Shown here in pieces: positions 8,392 to 17,254 of a stretch of DNA of 64,000 nucleotides. How positions within the stretch are numbered: position 1 is the stretch's first letter; every line of letters starts with the position of its first letter. Source of the stretch: Acinetobacter sp. XH1741 (GTDB lineage: Bacteria; Pseudomonadota; Gammaproteobacteria; Pseudomonadales; Moraxellaceae). The notes beneath the pieces are model-generated. The model did no database searches, had not been told where the DNA came from, and saw only the letters and a program-made list of their open reading frames with translations. Location: positions 2,046,001 to 2,110,000 of the forward strand of contig NZ_CP157428.1 in NCBI RefSeq assembly GCF_041021895.1, given 5' to 3'. The translations under genes were made by a program, and so were the position numbers.

Positions 8392-9651
8392 GTGATTAAA
8401 GAGATTTTACTGGCCGATACCCATAACTATCATGGTATTCTAGATGAACGTTTTATTGATTTAGCTCACCAGTTTAGCCGTCTCCAAGATGCTAGAACAG
8501 GGCAAGGTGGAGCTGCATTAGCGGTTTATTTTAGAGGTCAGAAAGTTGTAGATATCTATACAGGTCTAAAATCACAAAATGAAGCTTGGCAACCTGACAC
8601 TTTGGCAGTGTGCTATTCCACAGGTAAAGGCGTACTTGCAACTTTAGCGCATATTTTAGTAAGTGAAGGTTTTTTAGAATACGACAAACCGATTGCGACC
8701 TATTGGCCTGAGTTTGCTCAAAATGGTAAAGAGCAAATAACTTTACGTCATGTGCTGAGCCATCAAAGTGGTATGTTTGATATTCGAAATATTATTGAAA
8801 GTGCGAGGGAAATGCTCGACTGGTCACATATGCTAAATGTGATGGCCGCAACTAAACCAAGATTCGTTGCAGGACAGGGCAATGCTTATCAAGCCTTAAC
8901 ATTTGGTTGGCTTGTAGGCGGAGTACTTGAAAAAGCGACTGGTCAATCTCTCGATCAGCTCATGCAAAAATATGTGGTTGAACCGTTACAGTTAGATGGT
9001 GCTTATTTTGGAACGCCTTCAAGCGAGTTGGACCGTGTAGCACGTTTAATTACGCAACCTAAGCCGGAAAAACCAGCGTCGACTCAAGCTGAAAAACCTA
9101 ACAAACCTCAGCCCCGTAAGAGTTCACTCTCTGAAAAAATGATTACGTGGACGGGGCAAGACCCGCAAGATTTTCAGGATGCCATGATTCCAAAAGGAAT
9201 GAAAAAATTTAGTTTCTTTAGTGATGAAGGGTTACAAGCTGTTATTCCGGCAGCAAACGGCACATTTACTGCAAATAGTCTTGCTAAAATTTATGCGATG
9301 CTAGCAAATCATGGACAGTGGGATGGACGACAACTCATTCGTCCAGAAATATTTAAAGAACTTAGCACCATTCAAAGTTATGCACGTGATCGTGTTATGC
9401 CTATACCTATGAATTGGCGCTTAGGATATCACCGTATTATTACTATGGGTAAACGGGCTAAAAATGGCTTTGGACATATTGGCTACAATGGTTCGGGTGC
9501 ATGGTGTGATCCAGAACGTGATCTTAGTTTTGCCTATACTCACAACTTCCAGATTGGTTCAATCACAGGTGATTATCGTTTATGGGGGCTTACTCAAGAA
9601 ACTTTACGTTGCGCCGACCAAATTTTAAAAGGTCGTAAAGGCTGGTTCTAA
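8392..9651 (+). CDS. Serine hydrolase of the class C beta-lactamase/EstB fold
   Basis: 419 residues starting at GTG 8392 (AAGGA eight bases upstream); the neighbouring ATG is out of frame. The catalytic SxxK tetrad is STGK (CYSTGKGVLATLAH, about residue 79), and there is a Tyr-containing motif near QGNAYQALTFGW. This is the beta-lactamase-related (PF00144) family of esterases and peptidases. No signal peptide is visible, so it is probably cytoplasmic. An insertion rich in Lys, Pro and Ser at about 222-245 interrupts the fold. It follows the acyl-CoA genes behind a terminator; an esterase role is inferred, and a true beta-lactamase is unlikely. Confidence 0.85.
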   Translation: MIKEILLADTHNYHGILDERFIDLAHQFSRLQDARTGQGGAALAVYFRGQKVVDIYTGLKSQNEAWQPDTLAVCYSTGKGVLATLAHILVSEGFLEYDKPIATYWPEFAQNGKEQITLRHVLSHQSGMFDIRNIIESAREMLDWSHMLNVMAATKPRFVAGQGNAYQALTFGWLVGGVLEKATGQSLDQLMQKYVVEPLQLDGAYFGTPSSELDRVARLITQPKPEKPASTQAEKPNKPQPRKSSLSEKMITWTGQDPQDFQDAMIPKGMKKFSFFSDEGLQAVIPAANGTFTANSLAKIYAMLANHGQWDGRQLIRPEIFKELSTIQSYARDRVMPIPMNWRLGYHRIITMGKRAKNGFGHIGYNGSGAWCDPERDLSFAYTHNFQIGSITGDYRLWGLTQETLRCADQILKGRKGWF

Positions 9652-9666
9652 TTTTGGTACTTTAGG

Positions 9667-9694
9667 GCTGGTGTTTTAATCAATGCCAGCTTTT
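9667..9694 (+). terminator. Intrinsic terminator after esterase
   Basis: GCTGG ... CCAGC stem followed by TTTTAT, in the convergent gap before amvR. Confidence 0.65.
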
Positions 9695-9698
9695 ATAT

Positions 9699-10277
9699 TT
9701 ATAATAATTCTAGGCGAATAATTACTTCGGTATGGCGTTTAAAGTCATTTTCAGCTAAACCTTGTAAACCGAGTTGATAGATTCCTTCTAGGCCGCACAC
9801 AAAAGCAATGAGTCGCCATGCAATATCGGTTGAATTAGATAAATTGTTAAATTCACCTTCTTTCTTACCACGTTCAATCGCTTGCACAATCGTTTCATGC
9901 CAATTCTGCATGGCGAGGTTATAAGCCTTTTGTATTTCGAGATCCTGTTCTATCAAGAGCTCTGCTTCATTCCATAATCGTAAGTAGGGCTGAAGTCTGT
10001 CTATGTTTTCTGCACCTAACAAGATGAAGAGTCTTTGAAATTGGGTATCGGTTTGTAAGGTTTGTTCAATTTCATCTAACTGTTCCATCAGCTTTAAAAA
10101 AGCTTCCGCTTTTAAATGAGATGCCGAAGAAAAATGATGATGAACTTGTCCGGTAGAGGTTTGTGCTTCTGTTGCGATTCTACGTACCGTCATGGCTGTA
10201 AAACCTTCAGCCAAAGCAACTTGCATGGCAGCTTGCAAAATCATTTCTCTGCGTTGATCGCGATTAAGATAGGCCAT
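9699..10277 (-). CDS. amvR: TetR-family repressor AmvR
   Basis: 192 residues from the ATG at 10277, which has AGGTGAAAG upstream. The frame also opens at a TTG ten codons earlier without a ribosome site. N-terminal TetR HTH (RREMILQAAMQVALAEGFTAMTVRRIATEAQTSTGQVHHHFSS), then an all-helical ligand domain. It is divergent from the amvA multidrug exporter across a gap with TTGGACA/TGTCCAA operator-like dyads. In A. baumannii the TetR regulator beside amvA represses it; the name rests on that synteny. Confidence 0.85.
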   Translation of the reverse strand: MAYLNRDQRREMILQAAMQVALAEGFTAMTVRRIATEAQTSTGQVHHHFSSASHLKAEAFLKLMEQLDEIEQTLQTDTQFQRLFILLGAENIDRLQPYLRLWNEAELLIEQDLEIQKAYNLAMQNWHETIVQAIERGKKEGEFNNLSNSTDIAWRLIAFVCGLEGIYQLGLQGLAENDFKRHTEVIIRLELL

Positions 10278-10326
10278 GTTTCTTTCACCTGACTGAATTC
10301 GACACAAACTACATTAAAATCTAAAG

Positions 10327-10342
10327 TTGGACAAGTGTCCAA
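10327..10342. promoter_or_regulatory. AmvR operator candidate 1
   Basis: TTGGACA-AG-TGTCCAA, perfect 7-bp inverted arms in the amvR-amvA divergent gap. Same half-site as the second dyad at 10374. Confidence 0.6.
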
Positions 10343-10373
10343 TTGTGTATATAATAACCATGATTTGAACGCG

Positions 10374-10390
10374 TGTCCAATTTTTGGATA
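10374..10390. promoter_or_regulatory. AmvR operator candidate 2
   Basis: TGTCCAA-TTT-TTGGATA, the same half-site in opposite (everted) arrangement with one mismatch, 14 bases before the amvA ATG. It would block initiation or translation start if occupied. Confidence 0.5.
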
Positions 10391-10403
10391 TTAGAAGAAT
10401 GTT

Positions 10404-11882
10404 ATGCAAAAGAAATGGTTAATCCTGACAATTATTGTCCTTATTTATTTACCAGTTACAATCGATGCAACGGTGATGCATGTTGCAACGCCGACTTTAA
10501 GTGAAGCATTAAATTTAACTGCCAATCAGCTTTTATGGATTATTGATATCTATTCACTGATTATGGCGGGCTTGATCTTACCGATGGGTGCACTCGGTGA
10601 CCGTATTGGCTTTAAAAAATTATTATTTATTGGAACCGCTGTTTTTGGTGTAGGTTCTTTAGCTGCTGCTTTTTCTCCAACTGCCTATGCTCTAATTGCT
10701 TCCCGCGCCGTTTTAGGGTTAGGGGCGGCTATGCTTATTCCAGCTACTTTATCCGGTATTCGTAATGCCTTTACCGAAGAAAAGCAGAGAAATTTTGCAC
10801 TTGGCCTTTGGTCTACAGTGGGTGGTGGCGGTGCGGCTTTCGGTCCATTGGTGGGTGGTTTTGTACTAGAACATTTCCATTGGGGTGCCGTATTCCTCAT
10901 TAACATCCCGATTATTTTAGTAGTTTTAGTTATGATTGCGATGATCATTCCTAAACAACAAGAGAAAACTGATCAACCCATTAATTTAGGGCAAGCTTTA
11001 ATTTTGGTTGTAGCCATTTTAAGCCTCATCTATTCAATCAAATCGGCTATGTATAACTTTTCGGTGCTCACGGTCATCATGTTTGTGGTAGGTATAAGCA
11101 CATTAATTCACTTCATTCGAAGCCAAAAAAGAAGTAAGACTCCAATGATTGATTTGGAGTTGTTTAAACATCCAGTGATTTCGACCAGTATTGTTATGGC
11201 TGTAGTTTCCATGATTGCTCTGGTGGGCTTTGAGCTGCTTTTATCTCAAGAATTGCAATTTGTACATAGTTTTTCTCCTTTACAGGCAGCCATGTTTATC
11301 ATTCCATTCATGATTGCAATTAGTTTAGGTGGCCCTTTAGCAGGGATCTGTTTAAATAAATGGGGGCTTAGACTCGTATCTACTGTTGGTATTTTAATTA
11401 GTGGATTTAGTCTATGGGGACTTGCTCAGCTTAACTTCTCGACCGATCACTTTTTGGCGTGGACGTGTATGGTCTTTTTAGGCTTTAGCATTGAAATTGC
11501 TTTACTAGCCTCGACGGCTGCAATTATGTCATCTGTACCCCCTCAAAAGGCAAGTGCAGCAGGTGCGATTGAAGGTATGGCTTATGAGCTTGGTGCTGGT
11601 TTGGGCGTTGCTATATTTGGATTAATGCTGTCTTGGTTTTATAGCCGCTCTATTATTTTGCCTGAAGGGCTTCCGTCGAACTTAATTGAAAAAGCGAGTA
11701 TCTCGATTGGTGAAACCATGCAATTAGCAACTAACCTTGAAAAACCTTTAGGAGGGCAATTAATTGCAGTTGCACAGCAAGCTTTTAGCTATGCACATAG
11801 TTGGGTGCTTACTCTCTCAGCTATTTGTTTCTTCCTTTTAACTGCGTTTGTTTGGTTCAGTTTTCCGAAAAAAACAAATTAA
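10404..11882 (+). CDS. amvA: MFS multidrug efflux pump AmvA (SmvA/QacA-like, 14 TM)
   Basis: 492 residues, the length known for Acinetobacter AmvA, with about 14 TM helices of the DHA2 drug/H+ antiporter family. It has the membrane-embedded Asp motif near TM1 (VTIDATVMHVATPTLS), motif A GALGDRIGFKKL and motif C-like GPLVGGFVLE. AmvA exports methyl viologen, dyes, chlorhexidine and detergents, and some antibiotics such as erythromycin, across the inner membrane. Controlled by the divergent TetR regulator. SmvA is the enterobacterial counterpart. Confidence 0.92.
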   Translation: MQKKWLILTIIVLIYLPVTIDATVMHVATPTLSEALNLTANQLLWIIDIYSLIMAGLILPMGALGDRIGFKKLLFIGTAVFGVGSLAAAFSPTAYALIASRAVLGLGAAMLIPATLSGIRNAFTEEKQRNFALGLWSTVGGGGAAFGPLVGGFVLEHFHWGAVFLINIPIILVVLVMIAMIIPKQQEKTDQPINLGQALILVVAILSLIYSIKSAMYNFSVLTVIMFVVGISTLIHFIRSQKRSKTPMIDLELFKHPVISTSIVMAVVSMIALVGFELLLSQELQFVHSFSPLQAAMFIIPFMIAISLGGPLAGICLNKWGLRLVSTVGILISGFSLWGLAQLNFSTDHFLAWTCMVFLGFSIEIALLASTAAIMSSVPPQKASAAGAIEGMAYELGAGLGVAIFGLMLSWFYSRSIILPEGLPSNLIEKASISIGETMQLATNLEKPLGGQLIAVAQQAFSYAHSWVLTLSAICFFLLTAFVWFSFPKKTN

Positions 11883-11896
11883 AATGTTTTACGGTA

Positions 11897-11938
11897 TTTA
11901 AAGTTTCGGTAGAAAGACTTTTTCTCTGAAACTTTAAA
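11897..11938. other. 11-bp perfect inverted repeat downstream of amvA
   Basis: TTTAAAGTTTC at 11897-11907 and GAAACTTTAAA at 11928-11938, separated by 20 bases that partly pair as well. No clear T-run follows, so it is either a weak amvA terminator or an mRNA 3'-end stabilising hairpin. Confidence 0.5.
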
Positions 11939-12055
11939 ATCACTGATTGTGTAGCCAAAGGGTGTAGTTCGCGGTTTATCTGTACGGATATGAGCTTTAT
12001 ACGTTCACACGCTTTTAAAAACAAAGTATGCTTATGCCTGTAACAAGGAGCATAC

Positions 12056-14215
12056 ATGTATCAAGTACTTGCTAGAAAATACCGTCCACGTAATTTCAAT
12101 GAGTTAGTGGGGCAAAACCATGTTTCTCGTGCATTAAGTAGTGCATTGGAACGCGGCCGCCTTCATCATGCTTATTTATTTACAGGAACGCGTGGTGTAG
12201 GTAAAACTACAATTGCACGTATTTTAGCCAAGTGTTTGAATTGTGAAACGGGTGTGACCTCCACACCATGTGAAGTTTGTGCAACATGTAAGGCGGTAAA
12301 TGAAGGTCGTTTTATCGACCTGATTGAAATCGATGCTGCTTCAAGAACAAAAGTAGAAGATACACGTGAACTTCTAGACAACGTGCCGTATGCGCCAACG
12401 CAAGGCCGGTTTAAAGTTTACCTGATCGATGAAGTACATATGTTATCTACGCATTCTTTTAATGCGTTATTAAAAACACTAGAAGAACCACCAGAACACG
12501 TTAAGTTCCTATTCGCAACAACTGATCCACAAAAGCTACCGATTACGGTTATTTCACGTTGTTTGCAATTTACTTTACGACCTTTAGCTGTAGATGAAAT
12601 TACCAAGCACCTTGGCGCTATTCTTGAAAAAGAACAAATTAATGCCGACCAAGATGCAATTTGGCAAATTGCTGAATCTGCGCAAGGTTCATTGCGTGAT
12701 GCATTATCTTTAACTGACCAAGCGATTGCTTACGGACAGGGTTCAGTACATCACCAAGATGTTAAAGAAATGCTTGGCTTGATCGATCGTACGATTATTT
12801 ATGATTTGATTTTAGCGATTCATCAAAACCAACGTGAGAAAGTAAGCCAGCTTTTATTGCAATTTAGACACCAAGCACTAGATGTCTCACTTGTACTTGA
12901 TCAGTTGATTTCGACATTGCATGAATTGGCAATTTTACAATATCTACCCGATTTGAGTTTGAAATATAGCGATGAAATCAATCGCAAAATCATGCAACTG
13001 TCTAAGCTGATTTCTGCTCAAGATTTACAGCTTTATTATCAAATCGCATGTAAAGGACGTTCAGACTTACAACTTGCCGTGACACAAGAGCAAGGTTTTG
13101 AAATGTGCGTTTTACGCTTATTGGCCTTTCGTCCTCTATCGCCAAATGAAATTGTAGTGTCAGAGCCTGTTCAACACAATGGGCAGGCCATGTTGGGGTT
13201 AAATCAACAAGTTCAGCAACCAGCTCAAGAGATTACTCCCGTAAGTACTGTTCAGTCAGTTGAAGTTATTAGCCAACCCGCTATGGTTGAACCTGAACCT
13301 GAACCTGAACCTGAACCTGAACCTGAACCTGAACCTGAACCTGAACCTGAACCTGAACCTGAACCTGAACCTGAACCTGAACCTGAACCTGAACCTGAAC
13401 CTGAACCTGAACCTGAACCTGAACCGCAGTCTAATCAGGATTTAATGGTATTTGATCCAAATCATCATGAGTTGATCGGGCTTGAGTCAGTACCTGTTCA
13501 AGAAACGATTAGTGTTCTAGAGGAAGATTTCATTCCTGTACCAGAGCAAAAGGCAGTACATGTTCAGGCTGAAACCCAAGCCAAACAAACTGAACCTGAG
13601 TCAACATTTACTGCTGAGCCGCAAGGTTTATTTGAATCATCGAGTGCTGAATTTTCTCTTGGTCAAGATGCGCCTATAACTCATGATTTGGTTTCTGCAC
13701 CTGTTATTGAGCAGCAACCATTGGTGAAAGCCGAGGTGGTTGTTGAAACAGCAACAGTTGTAAAAGAGTCTGATGCAACTGATAACGGGCAGCTCATGCC
13801 TCAGGATATTTTGAAGCTTTCTCCCCAAGTTTTAGAAGGTGAGTGGACACTTGAAAAATGGGAATACTGGTTTAGAAACAGTCAGCTTTCTCCGGCTGTC
13901 CAAGAACTTGCGCAGCATGGTGTGATGACTGGGGAAATTGGCGGTAACACGGTTTTCCATATTCCTCAAGAATATGAAAATATGTTGACCCAATTACAGC
14001 AAGGTCTAATTGATGCTTTAAAGCAACAATGGGCAGATACACAGTTTACGGTTGAATATGGTGCCGTTAACACATCTACACCGTACGTTATGCAAAGCAT
14101 GCGTAAAGAAAAAGCTTTCCATAGAGCGACAGAGCTATTACAGCAACAACCTGTTATTAAAAGTCTGATTGATACTTTTGATGGCGAACTACAAAATATT
14201 CAATTAAAGCCATAA
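12056..14215 (+). CDS. dnaX: DNA polymerase III subunit tau/gamma (clamp loader ATPase)
   Basis: 719 residues. The AAA+ domain has Walker [10 protein letters not shown], zinc-binding cysteines (CLNCETG...CEVCATC) and Walker B-like [10 protein letters not shown]. After it comes domain III. Residues 412-457 are exactly 23 Glu-Pro pairs, followed by an acidic Gln/Pro/Val-rich linker and a C-terminal tau-type domain (about 600-719) for DnaE/DnaB contact. It loads the beta clamp and couples the replisome. AAGGAG precedes the ATG. I see no A-AAA-AAG slippery heptamer, so a programmed gamma product is not evident. Confidence 0.95.
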   Translation: MYQVLARKYRPRNFNELVGQNHVSRALSSALERGRLHHAYLFTGTRGVGKTTIARILAKCLNCETGVTSTPCEVCATCKAVNEGRFIDLIEIDAASRTKVEDTRELLDNVPYAPTQGRFKVYLIDEVHMLSTHSFNALLKTLEEPPEHVKFLFATTDPQKLPITVISRCLQFTLRPLAVDEITKHLGAILEKEQINADQDAIWQIAESAQGSLRDALSLTDQAIAYGQGSVHHQDVKEMLGLIDRTIIYDLILAIHQNQREKVSQLLLQFRHQALDVSLVLDQLISTLHELAILQYLPDLSLKYSDEINRKIMQLSKLISAQDLQLYYQIACKGRSDLQLAVTQEQGFEMCVLRLLAFRPLSPNEIVVSEPVQHNGQAMLGLNQQVQQPAQEITPVSTVQSVEVISQPAMVEPEPEPEPEPEPEPEPEPEPEPEPEPEPEPEPEPEPEPEPEPEPEPQSNQDLMVFDPNHHELIGLESVPVQETISVLEEDFIPVPEQKAVHVQAETQAKQTEPESTFTAEPQGLFESSSAEFSLGQDAPITHDLVSAPVIEQQPLVKAEVVVETATVVKESDATDNGQLMPQDILKLSPQVLEGEWTLEKWEYWFRNSQLSPAVQELAQHGVMTGEIGGNTVFHIPQEYENMLTQLQQGLIDALKQQWADTQFTVEYGAVNTSTPYVMQSMRKEKAFHRATELLQQQPVIKSLIDTFDGELQNIQLKP
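13289..13426 (+). repeat. Hexanucleotide tandem array (GAACCT x22 + GAACCG) inside dnaX
   Basis: 22 perfect copies of GAACCT (13289-13420) then one GAACCG, all in frame and encoding Glu-Pro. A 6-bp unit means slippage changes length by two residues without frameshift, so the array can vary between strains. Confidence 0.98.
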
Positions 14216-14291
14216 ATTCACTTAAGTTTTAATCTAGTGAGAAATGTGAGAATAATAGAATTTTCATATTTTTCACTGGATTGAAATATTC

Positions 14292-14309
14292 AGGTCACGC
14301 CACTGTCAT
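14292..14309 (+). promoter_or_regulatory. Pho-box-like PhoB site upstream of lipoprotein/phospholipase C
   Basis: AGGTCAC-gcca-CTGTCAT resembles the PhoB box (CTGTCAT-N4-CTGTCAY). The second half-site is exact and the 11-bp period is correct. A third, weaker repeat CTTTTCT follows at 14314. TATGTT at 14320 lies about 10 bases past the box, where the -10 of PhoB-activated promoters sits. Confidence 0.5.
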
Positions 14310-14360
14310 TGTACTTTTCTATGTTAGCCATTTTAGGTTTTTAAATGGACTAATATCGTC

Positions 14361-14513
14361 ATGAAAAGGCAATGCACAGGAATAACTTCTTTTAAATATT
14401 CTTATTTTTTATTAATCGGTGCGATTCTGCTGAGTGGTTGTAACGACTCATCAAATGATAATTCGAATACACCAGAAACAGGTAAAAAGCCTGTCATGCG
14501 CTGTGCCCCTTAA
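14361..14513 (+). CDS. Small lipoprotein (50 aa) upstream of phospholipase C
   Basis: 50 codons, ATG 14361 to TAA 14513. A basic N-terminus (MKRQ), a hydrophobic stretch and the lipobox LLSGC (Cys27) are followed by a short Ser/Asn-rich mature part ending KKPVMRCAP. The layout fits a signal peptidase II lipoprotein with about 24 mature residues. It starts 40 bases after a promoter-like -10 and ends 26 bases before the plc start, so it is probably co-transcribed. Function unknown; such small lipoproteins are easily missed by gene callers. Confidence 0.7.
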   Translation: MKRQCTGITSFKYSYFLLIGAILLSGCNDSSNDNSNTPETGKKPVMRCAP

Positions 14514-14539
14514 ACTTAAATAATAAAAAGAACCTCATT

Positions 14540-16768
14540 ATGATTACACGTCGTAAATTTTTAAATTACTCTTTAAATATGGGTTTTGGTGCTGCGGCAT
14601 TAGCAGCTTTTCCGTCTAGTATTCAAAAAGCTTTAGCAATTCCTGCAAATAATAAAACTGGCACCATTCAGGATGTCGAGCACGTTATTATCTTAATGCA
14701 AGAAAATCGATCTTTTGACCATTACTTTGGTACGTTAAAAGGGGTTCGAGGCTTCGCTGACCGTTTTACAATTCCTATGCCAAATGGCCGTCGTGTCTGG
14801 GAGCAGCTTAGACGTAATGGACAAGTTTTAACGCCGTTTCATTTAGATGGTACAGCCAATAATGCACAGCGTGCAAATGGTACACCGCATACGTGGAATG
14901 ACAGTCAGTTGGCTTGGGACAATGGCCGTATGGCGAATTGGCCAACTTATAAGACCGACATATCTATGGGTTATTTTAAAGAAAAAGAAATTCCATATCA
15001 GTTTGCGCTTGCAAATGCCTTTACGATTTGTGATGCCTACCATTGTTCTATGCATACAGGAACCGACGCAAACCGATCTTTTCATTTAACTGGTACTAAT
15101 GGGGCAACACCAACCAAGCGTTCATTTGTAAACAATGAGTGGGATTGGATTGATGGTAACCCTGCCACGGCAGATCGTGGTTATACATGGAAGACTTATG
15201 CTGAGCGTTTAGAAGAAGCAGGTGTAAGCTGGATTTGTTATCAAAATATGCCAGACGAATGGGGTGATAACATGCTCGGGGCATTTCGTACGTTTAGAAA
15301 GGCGAACATTGCATCTGGCTATCCTGTTGCAAGCGGTGGTGAACCCAATAAACCTTATGCCGATACAGGACAAAAGCTACCATATAAGGCCTATGATGCT
15401 GCAACGGATAATGCCAAAAATCCACTTTATAAGGGCATTGCAAATACCTTACCAGGCAATAAACCCGAAGAGTACCTCGATGCTTTTAAGCGAGACATTC
15501 GTGAGGGTAAATTGCCACAAGTCTCTTGGATTAATGCGCCATCAATTTACTGCGAACATCCGGACCCTTCAAGCCCAGTTCAAGGAGCTTGGTTTATTCA
15601 AGAAATTATTGATGCTTTAACTGCTGTACCAGAGGTTTGGAGTAAAACTGCTCTAATTATCAATTTCGATGAAAATGATGGTTACTTTGACCACGTACCG
15701 TCACCATCTGCACCATCACGACTTGCAAATGGTCAATACGCTGGCAAATCGACATTAAGTAGTGCTGATATGCAGGATGAATATTTTGACCATGCTGCAC
15801 CTGAAGGAAGCCATTCTCAGCCTAAGCCAGATGGGCGTGTTTATGGCCCAGGCCCACGTGTTCCTTTATATGTTATTTCTCCATGGAGCCGCGGTGGTTG
15901 GGTGAATTCACAAGTGTTTGACCATACGTCTGTACTCATGTTTTTAGAAAAACGTTTTGGTGTGAAAGAGCCAAATATTAGTCCATACCGCCGTGCAGTA
16001 TGTGGTGATTTAACCAGTGCATTTAACTTTAAAACCCCAAATGCAGATGTTTTACCACAGCTTAATGGCAAACAAACACGTGTGCAGGCAGATGCGCTAA
16101 GGGTAAATCAAGAAGCTTTGCCTGCTGTTCCTGTACCAACTGATATTAAATTACCAATTCAGCAAAGTGGCATACGTCTGTCACGTGCGCTACCTTACGA
16201 GTTGCACACCAGCGCGCGCTGTAATGCTGATGGCAAAGTGCAATTGATATTCTCTAATACAGGTACGCAAGCAGCAGTTTTTCATGTTTATGACAAGCTT
16301 AACTTAGACCGTATACCAAAGCGTTATATTGTCGAGCCGAATAAAACTTTAGACGATGAATGGGATGCTTTAAAAGATAACCTAGGTCGTTATGACTTAT
16401 GGGTACTTGGTCCAAATGGCTACCATCGTCATTTTAAGGGGGATACTCAACGTATTGTTGATAATGGTGTTAAACCTGAAATTCGAGTGTGTTATGACAT
16501 TGCTAATGGCGATGTTTATGTAGAACTTATGAATGAAGGAACCAAGGATACAATATTGACGGTAAAACCTTGTGCATACCGAAAAGATGAGCCGTTACAA
16601 CTTACCGTAAAAGCCGGACAAATTGTTAAGCAGCATTGGGCTTTGGCTGACGTAGGGCATTGGTATGATTTTGAAATCACGAGTCAAAGTGATCCATATT
16701 ATTATCGACGTTTTGCTGGCCGAGTCGAAACAGGGGAAGATTCTTTTAGTGATCCTGCAATGACTTAA
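14540..16768 (+). CDS. plc: Phosphocholine-specific phospholipase C (Tat-exported)
   Basis: 742 residues. A twin-arginine signal (MITRRKFLNYS, then an Ala-rich core to about residue 33) directs folded export by Tat. The phosphoesterase domain has QENRSFDHYFGTLKGVRGF, DENDGYFDHVPSPSAP and PEGSHSQP. Two C-terminal DUF756-type repeats follow (about 560-735). This is the PlcH/PlcN family, which hydrolyses phosphatidylcholine to phosphocholine and diacylglycerol. A. baumannii has two paralogues; position near aceI and amvA suggests the one called plc2. A Pho-box-like element upstream points to phosphate control. Confidence 0.93.
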   Translation: MITRRKFLNYSLNMGFGAAALAAFPSSIQKALAIPANNKTGTIQDVEHVIILMQENRSFDHYFGTLKGVRGFADRFTIPMPNGRRVWEQLRRNGQVLTPFHLDGTANNAQRANGTPHTWNDSQLAWDNGRMANWPTYKTDISMGYFKEKEIPYQFALANAFTICDAYHCSMHTGTDANRSFHLTGTNGATPTKRSFVNNEWDWIDGNPATADRGYTWKTYAERLEEAGVSWICYQNMPDEWGDNMLGAFRTFRKANIASGYPVASGGEPNKPYADTGQKLPYKAYDAATDNAKNPLYKGIANTLPGNKPEEYLDAFKRDIREGKLPQVSWINAPSIYCEHPDPSSPVQGAWFIQEIIDALTAVPEVWSKTALIINFDENDGYFDHVPSPSAPSRLANGQYAGKSTLSSADMQDEYFDHAAPEGSHSQPKPDGRVYGPGPRVPLYVISPWSRGGWVNSQVFDHTSVLMFLEKRFGVKEPNISPYRRAVCGDLTSAFNFKTPNADVLPQLNGKQTRVQADALRVNQEALPAVPVPTDIKLPIQQSGIRLSRALPYELHTSARCNADGKVQLIFSNTGTQAAVFHVYDKLNLDRIPKRYIVEPNKTLDDEWDALKDNLGRYDLWVLGPNGYHRHFKGDTQRIVDNGVKPEIRVCYDIANGDVYVELMNEGTKDTILTVKPCAYRKDEPLQLTVKAGQIVKQHWALADVGHWYDFEITSQSDPYYYRRFAGRVETGEDSFSDPAMT

Positions 16769-16773
16769 GTTTG

Positions 16774-16818
16774 AATGAGGCAAAAAGAACAAATTATTTT
16801 CTTTTTGCCTCATTTTTT
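16774..16818. terminator. Strong bidirectional terminator after plc
   Basis: 16-bp perfect stem AATGAGGCAAAAAGAA / TTCTTTTTGCCTCATT with a 9-base loop, followed by Ts on the plus strand. It sits between convergent plc and the thioesterase gene. Confidence 0.93.
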
Positions 16819-17254
16819 ATAATAAAAATTTCTCTAAAACTTCACGAACTGTCTCAGAAATAGGTACAGTCTTACGCGTTTCGCGATCAACAAACACATG
16901 CACAAAATGTCCTTGAGCTGAGGCTTGATCTTGACCTTGTTTAAAGATTGCCAATTCATAACGTACTGAAGTTGTACCAATTTTACCAATTGCAACGCCC
17001 ACCTGAATAATTTCAGGAAATGATAGCTCCTGAAAAAAGCTACAAGCTGAATCAACCACTAAGCCAATTGATGTTGCTTCATGAATATCAAAACCTGTTT
17101 TTTGAATCAGTAAAGCATTAGCAGCTGTATCGAAGTAACTATAGTAAGTCACATTATTCACATGACCATAAATATCGTTATCTGCCCAACGCGTTTGAAT
17201 ATCTAAGAAGAACTTAAATTGATCTCGGGTTTTTAAAACGGGTTTAGTCATCAA
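16817..17254 (-). CDS. 4HBT-type acyl-CoA thioesterase
   Basis: 145 residues, single hot-dog domain. The motif DIQTRWADNDIYGHVNNVTYYSYFDTA carries the catalytic Asp of the 4-hydroxybenzoyl-CoA thioesterase class. It hydrolyses acyl-CoA in the cytosol; chain length unknown. Its ATG overlaps the end of the upstream Fe-alcohol dehydrogenase by 4 bases, indicating a two-gene operon. Confidence 0.88.
   Translation of the reverse strand: MMTKPVLKTRDQFKFFLDIQTRWADNDIYGHVNNVTYYSYFDTAANALLIQKTGFDIHEATSIGLVVDSACSFFQELSFPEIIQVGVAIGKIGTTSVRYELAIFKQGQDQASAQGHFVHVFVDRETRKTVPISETVREVLEKFLL

Noticed and set aside
13289..13426. CRISPR array
   Set aside because: The unit is six bases with no spacers and lies inside a coding frame.
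13260..13445. Frame encoding Leu-Asn repeats
   Set aside because: Shadow of the GAACCT array in dnaX; any frame of a stop-free hexamer repeat is open.
12056..14215. Programmed frameshift in dnaX giving gamma
   Set aside because: No A-AAA-AAG-type heptamer with a following stem was seen; only runs of five As.
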